A stretch of 64,000 bases of DNA, taken from JARRQB01 sp965368585. Its GTDB lineage: Bacteria; Pseudomonadota; Gammaproteobacteria; Chromatiales; Chromatiaceae. The position numbers and the translations under genes are program-made. Position 1 is the stretch's first letter; the number at the start of each line of letters is the position of its first letter. The stretch spans positions 7,774 to 71,773 of the forward strand of contig CBDUNM010000006.1 of assembly GCA_965368585.1 (NCBI GenBank). The letters are read 5' to 3'. Under the pieces are notes generated by a model that was not told the origin of the DNA, ran no database searches, and was given only the letters and a program-made list of their open reading frames with translations. This document shows, in pieces, positions 47,800-56,730 of this stretch.

Positions 47800-47958
47800 T
47801 TAATCCCCGGGCCTGGCCGTCACCGCGGATTTCATCCGCCACGGTCGCTTTACCTGAGGCAGCTTTCGGCAGCGCAACGCGTTGCAGTTGCCCATCAGCA
47901 CGAACACCAGCATTATGCCGACAGTCACGCCCACTATCAGTAAACCTTCGGATACCAT
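47800..47958 (-). CDS. 52-residue single-helix membrane protein
   Basis: The predicted product begins with a periplasmic-side helix MVSEGLLIVGVTVGIMLVFV and continues LMGNCNALRCRKLP with a basic tail. GGAGA lies about eight bases before the ATG. It is antisense to nothing else and sits between the SET gene and cmoA. Its length (52) and layout (short N-terminus, one helix, Cys and basic C-terminus) are the same as the small gene at 52271-52429, though identity is low. Confidence 0.55.
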   Translation of the reverse strand: MVSEGLLIVGVTVGIMLVFVLMGNCNALRCRKLPQVKRPWRMKSAVTARPGD

Positions 47959-48125
47959 CGCAAGTTCTCTCCGAATCGTACCTGGTGCATTTTAGAAACA
48001 AAGCACCAGGGTCGTGCATTGAGACCGGTCAAGTTTTCTAAAATTACGGCTTTCGTGAAAATTCGGTAATAACTCATGCGGGCAGCCCAGCATTCGATGA
48101 ATAAAATTCCTATGACGAGGCGGGC

Positions 48126-48854
48126 GTGAACGATTCCCGCGACAGTCTCTACGCTCATCCGCGCTCGGCGATCGAAAAGTTTGCCTTCGACGATCGCGTC
48201 GTAGCGGTTTTCCCGGACATGATCAGGCGCTCGGTGCCCGGCTATGCCACCGTGGTCGGGATGCTGGGCGTCATCGCCGAACGCCATGTTGTTAGCGGCT
48301 CGAATGTTTATGATCTGGGTTGCTCGCTGGGTGCGGCGACCGCCGCCATGCGTGCGTCCGTCGCGCGCACCGATTGCCGGTTCGTAGCGGTCGACAATGC
48401 CCCCGCCATGGTCGCTCGCGCAGCCGAATTCCTGTATGCCATGCCCGGCGCGCCGGTTCAGGTGAGTTGTGAGGACATCCGTGAAACCGTTTTTGACAAT
48501 GCTTCGATGACCGTCATGAACTACACCCTGCAGTTCGTGCCCTTGGGCAGCCGTTTGTCACTGCTGAAAAAAATAAGAACCGCGACCCGCGACGGTGGCG
48601 TATTGGTGCTTTCCGAGAAGATTGCAGGACGGGATGCGGCCGAGGATGCGCGGCTTGTCGCAATGCATCATGCGTTCAAACGCGCCAACGGTTATTCGAA
48701 CCTGGAAATCAGCCAGAAGCGGGCGGCGTTGGAACAGGTGTTGATTCCGGAAACACTGGCGACTCATGGTGCGCGCTTGCGCCAAGCGGGTTTCGTCGAC
48801 GTGGATCTATGGTTTCAGTGCTGTAATTTCGCGTCGCTGATTGCCTACGCATGA
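48126..48854 (+). CDS. cmoA: carboxy-S-adenosyl-L-methionine synthase
   Basis: CmoA makes carboxy-SAM from SAM and prephenate for wobble uridine modification (cmo5U34) of tRNA. It has 242 residues. AFDDRVVAVFPDMIRRSVPG, VYDLGCSLGAATAAMR and VAVDNAPAMVARA are diagnostic, as is FVPLGSRLSLLKKI. The start is GTG 48126. The prephenate needed comes from the aromatic pathway encoded in this window (upstream of pheA/tyrA). cmoB follows directly. Confidence 0.96.
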   Translation: MNDSRDSLYAHPRSAIEKFAFDDRVVAVFPDMIRRSVPGYATVVGMLGVIAERHVVSGSNVYDLGCSLGAATAAMRASVARTDCRFVAVDNAPAMVARAAEFLYAMPGAPVQVSCEDIRETVFDNASMTVMNYTLQFVPLGSRLSLLKKIRTATRDGGVLVLSEKIAGRDAAEDARLVAMHHAFKRANGYSNLEISQKRAALEQVLIPETLATHGARLRQAGFVDVDLWFQCCNFASLIAYA

Positions 48855-48885
48855 CCGGTGGGCCGGCCGTCGACCGGGGTGCAGT

Positions 48886-49881
48886 GTGCGTCGTCGGTCG
48901 CGAATAATCGACTTTGCCCGGCTCCTGCCTGCCCTGTCCGATCTGGGTGCAACGAGTTGGGCCGAGACTTTGCCGCGCCAGGTAGAGCGCCGCCTGCAGA
49001 CACGCCCGCACGGCGATCTCGCACGCTGGCTGGCGGCTATCGAGTCCTTGCCTGTGCCGCAGTCCACGGCCATCCATCTCGATCGCGACGCGATAACCGC
49101 CGAGAGCGGGTCCGACGCCGCAACGAGGGATCGTATCGAGCGTGTGCTGATGGACTTGCATCCGTGGCGTAAGGGGCCCTTCGCACTGCATGGTGTGGAA
49201 CTGGACGCCGAATGGCGTTCGAACTTGAAGTGGCGGCGCGTGGCGCCGCATCTGACGCGGCTCGACGGCCGCAGCGCACTGGATATCGGATGCGGTAACG
49301 GTTACTACCTCTGGCGCATGCTGGGTGCAGGTGCGAAACTGGCGCTGGGGATTGATCCCACACAACTCTTTGTGGCGCAGTTCACGGCAGTCAGACGCTT
49401 AATGGGTAAGACCTTGCCGGCGCATGCGCTGCCGCTGGGTGTCGAGGACCTGCCGCCGGGCTTGGCGGCTTTCGACACGGTATTCTCCATGGGTCTGCTC
49501 TATCACCGCAGGTCTCCGATCGATCACCTGTCGATGCTGCGCGATCTGCTGCGGCCGGGTGGGGAACTGGTGCTCGAAACACTGGTTGTCGGCGGCGGTG
49601 CGGGCCGGGTGCTGGTGCCTGCCGACCGTTACGCCAAAATGCGTAATGTCTGGTTTCTGCCGTCGGCAGCCGAACTGGAGAACTGGTTACGGCGGGTGGG
49701 TTTTCGTCGCATTCGAACGGTCGACACGACGGCAACCACGAGCGAGGAACAGCGCTCGACCCGTTGGATGCGCTTCGAATCGCTGGCGGATTTTCTGGAC
49801 CCCGCCGATCGCTCACGAACCGTAGAGGGCCATCCGGCGCCGGTGCGCGCAATCGTTTTGGCGCATGCACCGGAGCGGTAA
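48886..49881 (+). CDS. cmoB: tRNA U34 carboxymethyltransferase
   Basis: CmoB transfers the carboxymethyl group from carboxy-SAM to 5-hydroxyuridine-34 in tRNA. With the GTG at 48886 it has 331 residues, close to E. coli (323). IIDFARLLPALSDLGATSWA matches family N-termini, and HPWRKGPFALHGVELDAEWR, ALDIGCGNGYYLWRMLG and VFSMGLLYHRRSPIDHL are hallmark segments. The frame extends back to a TTG at 48841 overlapping cmoA, but those residues are unlike the family, and GGGG is well placed for the GTG. Confidence 0.95.
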   Translation: MRRRSRIIDFARLLPALSDLGATSWAETLPRQVERRLQTRPHGDLARWLAAIESLPVPQSTAIHLDRDAITAESGSDAATRDRIERVLMDLHPWRKGPFALHGVELDAEWRSNLKWRRVAPHLTRLDGRSALDIGCGNGYYLWRMLGAGAKLALGIDPTQLFVAQFTAVRRLMGKTLPAHALPLGVEDLPPGLAAFDTVFSMGLLYHRRSPIDHLSMLRDLLRPGGELVLETLVVGGGAGRVLVPADRYAKMRNVWFLPSAAELENWLRRVGFRRIRTVDTTATTSEEQRSTRWMRFESLADFLDPADRSRTVEGHPAPVRAIVLAHAPER

Positions 49882-50067
49882 GGTTATGCGTCGCGCCGTC
49901 GCTATAACTCTAAAGTCGGCAAGTCTTGCAGTTTCCCCTCGATGGTGCCGCGTCGGAATTGATCGGAACCGATAGATACAGCGTCGGTCTGAATCCATGT
50001 AGCGACAGGTGCCGGGGGAAAGACCCCGACCAACACCTACTACATTAAATCTCGCGGAGTAGTGAAA

Positions 50068-50379
50068 ATGATGAGTGCCTATCCTAAGTTTTTCGTCGGT
50101 CAACTCATTCACCACAAGCGGTTCGACTATCGCGGTGTCGTGGTCGACGTGGATGCCATGTTCGAGGGAGAAGAGGAGTGGTACGAGCAGGTGGCAAAGT
50201 CGCGTCCGCCCAAGGACCAGCCCTGGTATCATGTAATCGTCCACGGCAGCGAGCACCTCACCTATGTGGCAGAGCGTCATCTGGAACCGGACATGTCGCG
50301 CGAGCCCGTTTCACATCCCGCGCTGGAGCATTTTTTCCAAGGCTTCAAAGACGGAATCTACACCCGCCCCATCAACTGA
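50068..50379 (+). CDS. hspQ: heat shock protein HspQ
   Basis: HspQ (YccV family) is a small heat-inducible protein that enhances Lon proteolysis and, in E. coli, binds hemimethylated DNA. It has 103 residues. YPKFFVGQLIHHKRFDYRGV, EEEWYEQVAKSRPPKDQPWY and HLTYVAERHLEPD are diagnostic. Start ATG 50068 (or 50071) has GGAG eight bases upstream; the GTG at 50062 is too close to it. No sigma-32 promoter was recognised upstream. Confidence 0.95.
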   Translation: MMSAYPKFFVGQLIHHKRFDYRGVVVDVDAMFEGEEEWYEQVAKSRPPKDQPWYHVIVHGSEHLTYVAERHLEPDMSREPVSHPALEHFFQGFKDGIYTRPIN

Positions 50380-50468
50380 CACAACGTGACTTCAGGTCGC
50401 ATCGGCGGTGCGGTCAACCGCCGATCGGTTCGTTACCACGCACCGGTCGAGAATAGCGACTGTATGCT

Positions 50469-51938
50469 TCAGCGATCGCGCCGTGGTAGCGGCATGAAAG
50501 GACCCAGGTACTCACGTGTCCACCATGCGCCGGTCGTAGAACGTTGTGACGGCGAGCTGAACCGATAGCGGAACACGCTGATGCGCAGCGCCTTGGGCGG
50601 CTGTCGCGCAAAGGGATTGCCGGCCAGCTGCCGCACCACGACGGGTTCGTTATCCATTAGGCGGTCGAGAAACCGATCGAACCAATCCAGGAAATACGGG
50701 CCACCCGGCACGAACCATATCATCCAGTCGATGCGCGGCTGGTGCGGGACGATGAACCTCGGCGGGGCCGTGACAGCACCAGGTCGATAGCGGAACTCGT
50801 ACTCGCGCCAACGCCGACCGTCCGACGAACCCTCTATCACCAGTTCAAGGCGTTCGGTGCGCATGGTTGGAAAGACATGATATCGATTGACGATCCGCAA
50901 TGGTCGCAGTGCGCGTAGGGCTGCGTCGACAGGGGTTGGGAGCTTGCGCCCCAGCAGCATCTCCGCGGTCAATGCCGCGCTCATCGAAGCCGCTATTACC
51001 GCAATCAGTAAAACGCTGCGCTGCAGGAACGGCGAATGCCGGCGGTTCAGTCGGCGCGCTCGCCACTTTTCGACCAGCTTTGCCGGCAGGCGCCGTGCAA
51101 CCGCTTTGTCGTCCAGGAGAAACAGACAAAGCGCAATCGTCAGCAGATTGAAAAAATTGTGATTACTGGTCGCAACGATGAGAAGTTGCCATGCGACGGT
51201 AATAACGGCGCCGGCGATCCGCCAGCGGCGGGGCAGGAAGAAGAAAAACGGGACCACGAGTTCGACTGCGAGCGTCGCACCAGAGCCGAATCTGAGCAGC
51301 CAGTCAGGGAGTTGGTGGGCATACCAGGCGCCGATGTGGGGCAGCGGTTGAGTCTCGAAGTAGGTGTCAAGTGCCGTCAGTCCGCTCCAGCCCGGGTCGC
51401 CGCTCGCGAGCTTTGAGATCCCCGAGAGAAAGCGTAGTTTGAACAGCAGCAGGCGATACAGCCAGATGACCGTGCGACCGCCGCCGTCGAGAAAAACGGC
51501 GAGGAAACCCGCCTCCAGCAGAAGGTAGTCCCATTGGAAGTTCATGAAAATCTGTCCCGCATGGAAGAGCGACAGATACAGCACGAACATCGCGATCAGG
51601 CCGGTGCGCACGAAACGGCCGAACAGGACCATGCACGCCAATATGCAGCCGAGCCATGCGGCGGACTGCAGGGCGAAATCCGAAGCGCTGATCCAGAACA
51701 CCGAGGGATAAGCGGCCAGGCGCTGCGGCCAGTTCAGGTGGGTGTGGAGGTCGAGTTGCGTTTGCAGCGGATAGATGCCGTGACTGCCGGCCAGGGCGAG
51801 TATCTGGGGCGCAAGCGAAGCGAACGCGACGAGATAAACCAGGGCCAGCAGTTTGACGAACAGCTGGCCGACGACAACATATCTGTCGTTGTCGATCGGG
51901 TGAGGTGTTGCCGCGGTTGCTTTTACTCCAGAGTTCAT
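50469..51938 (-). CDS. lipase maturation factor (LMF1/2)-family membrane protein
   Basis: This is a multi-pass membrane protein of about 489 residues. Diagnostic LMF segments are FMNFQWDYLLLEAGFLAVFL, FKLRFLSGISKLASGDPGW, ALDTYFETQPLPHIGAWYAH and LAVELVVPFFFFLPRRWR. A soluble C-terminal domain has RYHVFPTMRTERLELVIEGS and WREYEFRYRPG. In animals LMF1 helps lipoprotein lipases fold in the endoplasmic reticulum; the bacterial role is not known. The ATG at 51938 is preferred; an ATG at 52019 would add 27 unlike residues. It is monocistronic. Confidence 0.88.
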   Translation of the reverse strand: MNSGVKATAATPHPIDNDRYVVVGQLFVKLLALVYLVAFASLAPQILALAGSHGIYPLQTQLDLHTHLNWPQRLAAYPSVFWISASDFALQSAAWLGCILACMVLFGRFVRTGLIAMFVLYLSLFHAGQIFMNFQWDYLLLEAGFLAVFLDGGGRTVIWLYRLLLFKLRFLSGISKLASGDPGWSGLTALDTYFETQPLPHIGAWYAHQLPDWLLRFGSGATLAVELVVPFFFFLPRRWRIAGAVITVAWQLLIVATSNHNFFNLLTIALCLFLLDDKAVARRLPAKLVEKWRARRLNRRHSPFLQRSVLLIAVIAASMSAALTAEMLLGRKLPTPVDAALRALRPLRIVNRYHVFPTMRTERLELVIEGSSDGRRWREYEFRYRPGAVTAPPRFIVPHQPRIDWMIWFVPGGPYFLDWFDRFLDRLMDNEPVVVRQLAGNPFARQPPKALRISVFRYRFSSPSQRSTTGAWWTREYLGPFMPLPRRDR

Positions 51939-52270
51939 GGTCGTCCGACGCGGCAAAGCGTCCTCGTATGGAGCCTCGTACTGATTTTCGGAACGCACCT
52001 CGGATCGATCGAATATCAAACCTGTTCATCAACGCGGGGCGCGGTCTCAGAATAGCATGGAGTTGAGCAAGCGACTCGAGGCCGCGTGGAATTGCGCGCG
52101 GTTGCGCCTCCCAGTCGCGGCCCGAGCTGATGGTCGTCAGCCGGCGTCGTTCGCCGCCGACTCAACGGGTGTCGGGTAACAACCTGAAACAGACGTGGAA
52201 GCGTATGCCACCGAGCCGGATTTCGTGCATACTCGGGGGGTCGTGAAGCGGCGGGCCGCGGCGGGGTGAG

Positions 52271-52429
52271 CTAGCGCTTATTGGCTTGATGTCGCGCGGT
52301 TCGCCGCGACTGGCAACACGCCAGGCAGCCGGCGTCGGGCGGGGAAAGGCTCCTGCAGATGAGTACGACAAAAACTATGCTGAACAGGCCGAGTCCGCAG
52401 GCGAGTAGCATCATCGAATCGGAAAACAT
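52271..52429 (-). CDS. 52-residue membrane protein with Cys-rich tail
   Basis: The predicted product begins MFSDSMMLLACGLGLFSIVF, forming one membrane helix (continuing VVLICRSLS). It is followed by a tail with CLACCQSRR. AGGA lies seven bases before the ATG. The CLACC segment could bind metal or be acylated. It shares length and layout with the 52-residue gene at 47800-47958. No known family is recognised. Confidence 0.55.
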   Translation of the reverse strand: MFSDSMMLLACGLGLFSIVFVVLICRSLSPPDAGCLACCQSRRTARHQANKR

Positions 52430-52664
52430 CACAGTGTCCTATATGCGTACGTGCTTCGTTTCATTTCCGATATCGGCCGAATACGGCATTGGTAAATAGA
52501 GCGAAATACATTAGTGTTTCCAAATCCTCAACTGGGATATTGCTTCCGCGGGAGGGCGAGGCGGCCTGCCGATAAGCGCGCCAATCGTACTTCTGGCATT
52601 GGAATATATATGCTGCAACGCGACCGGTTATTCGGGTTGCAATAACTGAGGGTTACAGGGCGAG

Positions 52665-53306
52665 ATGATCAACGTTTTGATTGTGGATGACCATGCCTTG
52701 GTTCGCAGTGGACTGCGCAGTCTCCTGGAAACTGCCGATGACATCGTGGTTGTGGGAGAGGCTGGATCGGGTGAGGAAGCCGTAAACTATGTCCGGGAAA
52801 CACCGCCCGACGTCGTGATGATGGATGTCAATATGCCCGGCATGGGTGGCATCGAGGCAACGCGGAAAATCGAACGTCTCAATCGTGGGGTACACGTTAT
52901 TGCGGTCACGGTACTGAATGACGCTCCGTTCCCGAGTCATCTGCTGGACGCGGGCGCGCGCGGTTACATTTCCAAGGGCAGTGACCCTCGAGAGGTGTTC
53001 GATGCGATTCAGGCCGTAACCAGCGGCAAGCATTACATCTCGACCGAGGTAGCGAAAAATATATCCCTAGCGAATTTGTTGAATAATGGCGAGTGTTCGG
53101 CAATTTCTCGGCTGACGCCGCGTGAGATACAGATCATGATGATGATCACGCAGGGCATAGGCAATCAGGAGATTGCCGATCAATTGTTCCTGAGCCCGAA
53201 AACCGTCAGTACCTACAAACATCGCTTGTACGAAAAACTCGGCGTCTCGAATGATGTCGAACTGACCCACTATGCGATTCGCCACAATCTGATTGATCCA
53301 CCTTGA
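52665..53306 (+). CDS. uvrY: two-component response regulator GacA/UvrY
   Basis: This 213-residue regulator has an N-terminal receiver (VLIVDDHALVRSGLRSLLE, phospho-Asp in VVMMDVNMPGMGG, Lys in ISKGSDP) and a LuxR-type helix-turn-helix (LTPREIQIMMMITQGIGNQE, LSPKTVSTYKHRLYEKLGV). It is the partner of a BarA/GacS hybrid kinase and usually activates csrB/rsm-type small RNAs. Synteny with uvrC and pgsA confirms the identity. It overlaps the glycosylase gene by one base (TGATG). Confidence 0.96.
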   Translation: MINVLIVDDHALVRSGLRSLLETADDIVVVGEAGSGEEAVNYVRETPPDVVMMDVNMPGMGGIEATRKIERLNRGVHVIAVTVLNDAPFPSHLLDAGARGYISKGSDPREVFDAIQAVTSGKHYISTEVAKNISLANLLNNGECSAISRLTPREIQIMMMITQGIGNQEIADQLFLSPKTVSTYKHRLYEKLGVSNDVELTHYAIRHNLIDPP

Positions 53307-53953
53307 TGGATGATGGCTACTTTGACCCCCATTGCCGCCGTTGTCCCCGGCTTGCCGAGTTCCTCGATAACGTAAGCGCGCAGTACCCGGACTACCATGC
53401 GAAACCGGTTGCGCCGTTCGGTGATCCGGCCGCCCGGCTGCTGATCGTCGGGCTCGCACCGGGTCTGCACGGCGCCAATGCCACCGGTCGTCCGTTTACC
53501 GGTGATCATGCCGGCATTCTGTTGTATCGCACGCTTTTTCAGTTCGGTTTCGCCACGGCGCCGGAGTCGCGTGCGATGGACGACGGGCTGGCCCTATTGG
53601 ACTGTCGTATCACCAATGCCGTCAAGTGCCTGCCGCCCGCCAACAAGCCCACCACGGCGGAGGTCCGGGACTGCAATCCTTTTCTGGCTGCGGAGATCGA
53701 AGCGCTGCCCTCGGCTGCCGTTATCCTGGCCCTGGGTTCGATTGCTCACCATGCGGTGGTACGCGCTTGCGGGTTGCGGCAATCGGCTATACGCTTCGGG
53801 CACGGTCTCGAGGCCGTTCTGCCGAGCGGAGCGACCTTGCTCGATTCGTACCACTGCAGTCGCTACAACACCCAGACCGGACGTCTGACCCCGCCGATGT
53901 TCGAGGCGGTGTTCGCGCGTGCCCGCGTCCTGCTCGACGGGGAGCATGGCTGA
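53306..53953 (+). CDS. uracil-DNA glycosylase, family 5 (UDGb)-like
   Basis: The 215-residue protein has an N-terminal Cys pair (CRRCPRL) and motif A as LLIVGLAPGLHGANATGRPF followed by TGD. Motif B near the C-terminus is SYHCSRYNTQTGRLTPPMF. GLAPGxxGANxTGRPFxGD and SxHxSxxN are characteristic of UDGb enzymes, which excise uracil and related bases and hold a 4Fe-4S cluster. It is inserted between uvrY and uvrC, coupled to both by overlaps (1 and 8 bases), making a small DNA-repair operon. Confidence 0.9.
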   Translation: MDDGYFDPHCRRCPRLAEFLDNVSAQYPDYHAKPVAPFGDPAARLLIVGLAPGLHGANATGRPFTGDHAGILLYRTLFQFGFATAPESRAMDDGLALLDCRITNAVKCLPPANKPTTAEVRDCNPFLAAEIEALPSAAVILALGSIAHHAVVRACGLRQSAIRFGHGLEAVLPSGATLLDSYHCSRYNTQTGRLTPPMFEAVFARARVLLDGEHG

Positions 53954-55772
53954 GCAGTCCGCCGGTGAATTCGATGCCAAGGGTTTTCTGCAAACCCTGA
54001 CGCATCGCCCCGGTGTCTATCGTATGCTGAATGTGCAGGGTGACGTGCTCTACGTCGGCAAGGCCAAGGATCTGCGACGACGGGTCGGCAGCTATTTCAA
54101 CCGCGCGTCGAACCAGCGCATCCAGGTCATGGTCTCCCAGATCCGCGATATTCAAGTCACGGTCACCCATACCGAAGCCGAAGCCCTGCTGCTCGAAAAC
54201 AACCTGATCAAAGAGCTCAAACCGCGTTTCAACGTGTTGTTGCGCGACGACAAGAGCTATCCGTACATCTATTTGTCGGCTGATGAATATCCGCGCCTGG
54301 CGTTTCACCGCGGCGCCAGGAAGGGCGGGGGCCGTTACTTTGGACCTTATCCCAGCGCGGGCGCGGTTCGCGAGACCTTGCAGCTCCTGCAAAAGCTCTT
54401 TCCCGTGCGCCAGTGCGAGGACAGTTACTACCGCAATCGTTCGCGCCCCTGTCTGCAGCATCAGATCAAACGTTGCACCGCACCGTGCGTCGGTCTGATC
54501 GGTATGCAGGACTACGGGCGCGATGTACGCGATACCGAACTTTTTCTGGAGGGGCGCGCGACGGACGTCATTACACGGCTTGGCGAACGCATGGAAGCGG
54601 CCGCGGCGCGCCTGGAATTCGAACAGGCGGCCCGCTACCGGGACCAGATCACGGCGTTGCGCCGCGTCCAGGAGCGGCAATACGTCAGCGGTGAGCGCGG
54701 GGACCTGGATATCATCGCCTGCGCCATGGAACGCGGCGCGGCCTGCGTACAGGTGTTTTTCGTACGTCACGGCCGCAACCTCGGCAACAAGGCCTATTTC
54801 CCCAGGACCAGCGATGCCGCCGAACCCACGGACGTGGTTTCCGCGTTCCTCGCCCAACGGTACCTGGGCGGCGCCCTGCCGGCGGAATTGATCGTCAGCC
54901 ACCTGCCGCACGACAGCGCGGTGCTGGAGGAGGCGCTGTCCGCCGAGGCGGGACGGCATTTGCGTATCGTGCATCAGCCCCGCGGCGAGCGTGCTCGCTG
55001 GTTGCACATGGCCTCACAGAACGCCCAGATCGCGTTAGGCGCTCGGTTGGCGAGCAGCGCCGGGTCACAGGCGCGCATCGACGCGCTGCAGGAGGTCCTG
55101 GAACTCGACGAGCCACCCGTCCGGATGGAGTGTTTCGATATCAGCCATACCGCGGGAGAGCAAACAGTTGCCTCCTGCGTGGTGTTCGAGGGCGGGGAAC
55201 CGCTGAAGTCCGACTACCGTCGCTTCAACATCAAAGACATCACCCCGGGTGACGATTATGCTGCCATGCGGCAGGCGGTGATGCGGCGCTACGAACGCAT
55301 TCAGGCGGAAGAGGGTGCGCTGCCCGATATTCTATTCATCGATGGCGGCAAGGGGCAGCTGGCGGCCGCGCACGCGGTGTTGGAGGATTTGGCCGTATCG
55401 GGGGTGTTGCTGGCCGGCGTCGCCAAGGGTCCGGATCGCCGGGCGGGCATGGAAGAACTCTTCTTGTTGGCGCGGGACGCGCCTCTTATACTGGAGGCGC
55501 ACTCGCCCGCGCTGCATTTGATTCAGCAGATTCGCGACGAGGCGCATCGATTCGCGATCACCGGGCATCGGCAACGGCGCTCGACCAAGCGTAACCGTTC
55601 GGTGCTGGAAGATATCCCCGGCATAGGGCCCAAGCGCAGGCAGCGTCTGCTCAAGGCGTTCGGTGGGTTGCAGGGCCTGGCGCGGGCAGGAGTCGAAGAC
55701 ATCGCGACGGTGGATGGCGTGAGCCGTACCCTGGCGCGGCACATCTATGACGCGTTTCACGGAAATGAGTGA
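53946..55772 (+). CDS. uvrC: excinuclease ABC subunit C
   Basis: UvrC makes the dual incisions of nucleotide excision repair. It has 608 residues. The GIY-YIG nuclease reads RPGVYRMLNVQGDVLYVGKA. The UvrB-binding UVR segment is about residues 200-235 (RMEAAAARLEFEQAARYRDQ). The RNase H-like nuclease domain has MECFDISHTAGEQTVASCVV, and the C-terminal HhH pair has LEDIPGIGPKRRQRLLKAFG. ATG 53946 is the start; an upstream extension lies over the glycosylase gene. pgsA follows after 15 bases. Confidence 0.98.
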   Translation: MAEQSAGEFDAKGFLQTLTHRPGVYRMLNVQGDVLYVGKAKDLRRRVGSYFNRASNQRIQVMVSQIRDIQVTVTHTEAEALLLENNLIKELKPRFNVLLRDDKSYPYIYLSADEYPRLAFHRGARKGGGRYFGPYPSAGAVRETLQLLQKLFPVRQCEDSYYRNRSRPCLQHQIKRCTAPCVGLIGMQDYGRDVRDTELFLEGRATDVITRLGERMEAAAARLEFEQAARYRDQITALRRVQERQYVSGERGDLDIIACAMERGAACVQVFFVRHGRNLGNKAYFPRTSDAAEPTDVVSAFLAQRYLGGALPAELIVSHLPHDSAVLEEALSAEAGRHLRIVHQPRGERARWLHMASQNAQIALGARLASSAGSQARIDALQEVLELDEPPVRMECFDISHTAGEQTVASCVVFEGGEPLKSDYRRFNIKDITPGDDYAAMRQAVMRRYERIQAEEGALPDILFIDGGKGQLAAAHAVLEDLAVSGVLLAGVAKGPDRRAGMEELFLLARDAPLILEAHSPALHLIQQIRDEAHRFAITGHRQRRSTKRNRSVLEDIPGIGPKRRQRLLKAFGGLQGLARAGVEDIATVDGVSRTLARHIYDAFHGNE

Positions 55773-55787
55773 CGATCGCTGGTTTCG

Positions 55788-56357
55788 ATGGTTTACAGTA
55801 TTCCCAATCTACTGACCCTGTTGCGGATCATCCTGATCCCAGTGCTGGTCATCGTATTTTTCCTCCCGTTTCGTTGGCACAACGATCTGGCCACGGCGAT
55901 CTTCGTGGTCGCGTCTCTGACCGACCTGCTGGACGGTTATCTGGCGCGCCGCCTCGGTCAGGTGTCCCCGCTGGGCGCGTTCCTGGATCCGGTCGCGGAC
56001 AAATTGATGGTGGCGGTTGCCCTGATCCTCATCGTGCAGGCCGATCCCACCATCTGGACCGCCATTCCAGCAGCCGTCATTATCGGCCGCGAAATTACCA
56101 TTTCCGCGCTGCGCGAATGGATGGCGGAATTGGGCGCGCGGGCTCAAGTGGCGGTATCGGAGATCGGCAAGATCAAGACCGCCGGCCAAATGACCGCCAT
56201 CGCGCTGATGCTTTACCGTGATGATTTGCTCGGGCTGCCGATCTATACTATCGGTTATGTCCTGCTGTATCTCGCGGTGTTTATGACGCTCTGGAGCATG
56301 ATGTTGTATCTGCGCGACGCTTGGCCCAAACTGGCCGGAACGCCCTCGGGGGAGTGA
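55788..56357 (+). CDS. pgsA: CDP-diacylglycerol-glycerol-3-phosphate 3-phosphatidyltransferase
   Basis: This inner-membrane enzyme makes phosphatidylglycerol-phosphate. It has 189 residues and four to six helices. The CDP-alcohol phosphotransferase motif is complete: DLLDGYLARRLGQ followed by GAFLDPVADKLM (D-x2-D-G-x2-A-R-x8-G-x3-D-x3-D). The N-terminal SIPNLLTLLRIILIPVLVI is typical. It is last in the uvrY-udg-uvrC-pgsA run, just before tRNA-Gly. Confidence 0.97.
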   Translation: MVYSIPNLLTLLRIILIPVLVIVFFLPFRWHNDLATAIFVVASLTDLLDGYLARRLGQVSPLGAFLDPVADKLMVAVALILIVQADPTIWTAIPAAVIIGREITISALREWMAELGARAQVAVSEIGKIKTAGQMTAIALMLYRDDLLGLPIYTIGYVLLYLAVFMTLWSMMLYLRDAWPKLAGTPSGE

Positions 56358-56367
56358 CGTTGAAAAC

Positions 56368-56395
56368 TTGACAGAACCGCCGTTACCGCTAAAAT
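56368..56395 (+). promoter_or_regulatory. strong sigma-70 promoter of tRNA-Gly
   Basis: TTGACA (56368-56373) and TAAAAT (56390-56395) are 16 bases apart. The following ACGCGC discriminator is GC-rich, as in stringently controlled stable-RNA promoters. Transcription should start near 56402, close to the mature tRNA end. Confidence 0.85.
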
Positions 56396-56410
56396 ACGCG
56401 CTTCTTCACA

Positions 56411-56486
56411 GCGGGAATAGCTCAGCTGGTAGAGCACAACCTTGCCAAGGTTGGGGTCGCGAGTTCGAATCTCGTTTCCCGCTCCA
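56411..56486 (+). tRNA. tRNA-Gly (GCC)
   Basis: A 76-base cloverleaf is visible. The acceptor stem is GCGGGAA paired with TTCCCGC, and the D-arm contains AGCTCAGCTGGTAGAGC. The anticodon loop TTGCCAA gives anticodon GCC, the T-arm is CGAGTTCGAATCTCG, and an encoded TCCA closes the 3' end. It lies after pgsA as in other gammaproteobacteria (glyW position). Confidence 0.98.
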
Positions 56487-56500
56487 GAATCGTCCAAATC

Positions 56501-56528
56501 AGCTGCCCTCGGGCGGCTGTTTTTGTTT
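56501..56528 (+). terminator. terminator after tRNA-Gly
   Basis: The hairpin AGCTGCCC-TC-GGGCGGCT (one T-G pair) is followed by a T-rich tail (GTTTTTGTTTG). It ends the tRNA transcript. Confidence 0.85.
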
Positions 56529-56730
56529 GTGGCAGCTTAGCTCCTGCCTTTCCTCCAACTACCACCGCATGCTCGGTCCCGCGTGGTTCAGGCATCCGGC
56601 AGTCCGGCGCACTTGCGGCTAGACTGTCTAATGATATACGCAACAAACACGGCATAGCGTTTACCCGATTCGATTGCGCCGCATTCCCTCAGGTTGCAGG
56701 CGTAGGCGCGACGCCAGTGGAGGAGCAGCG

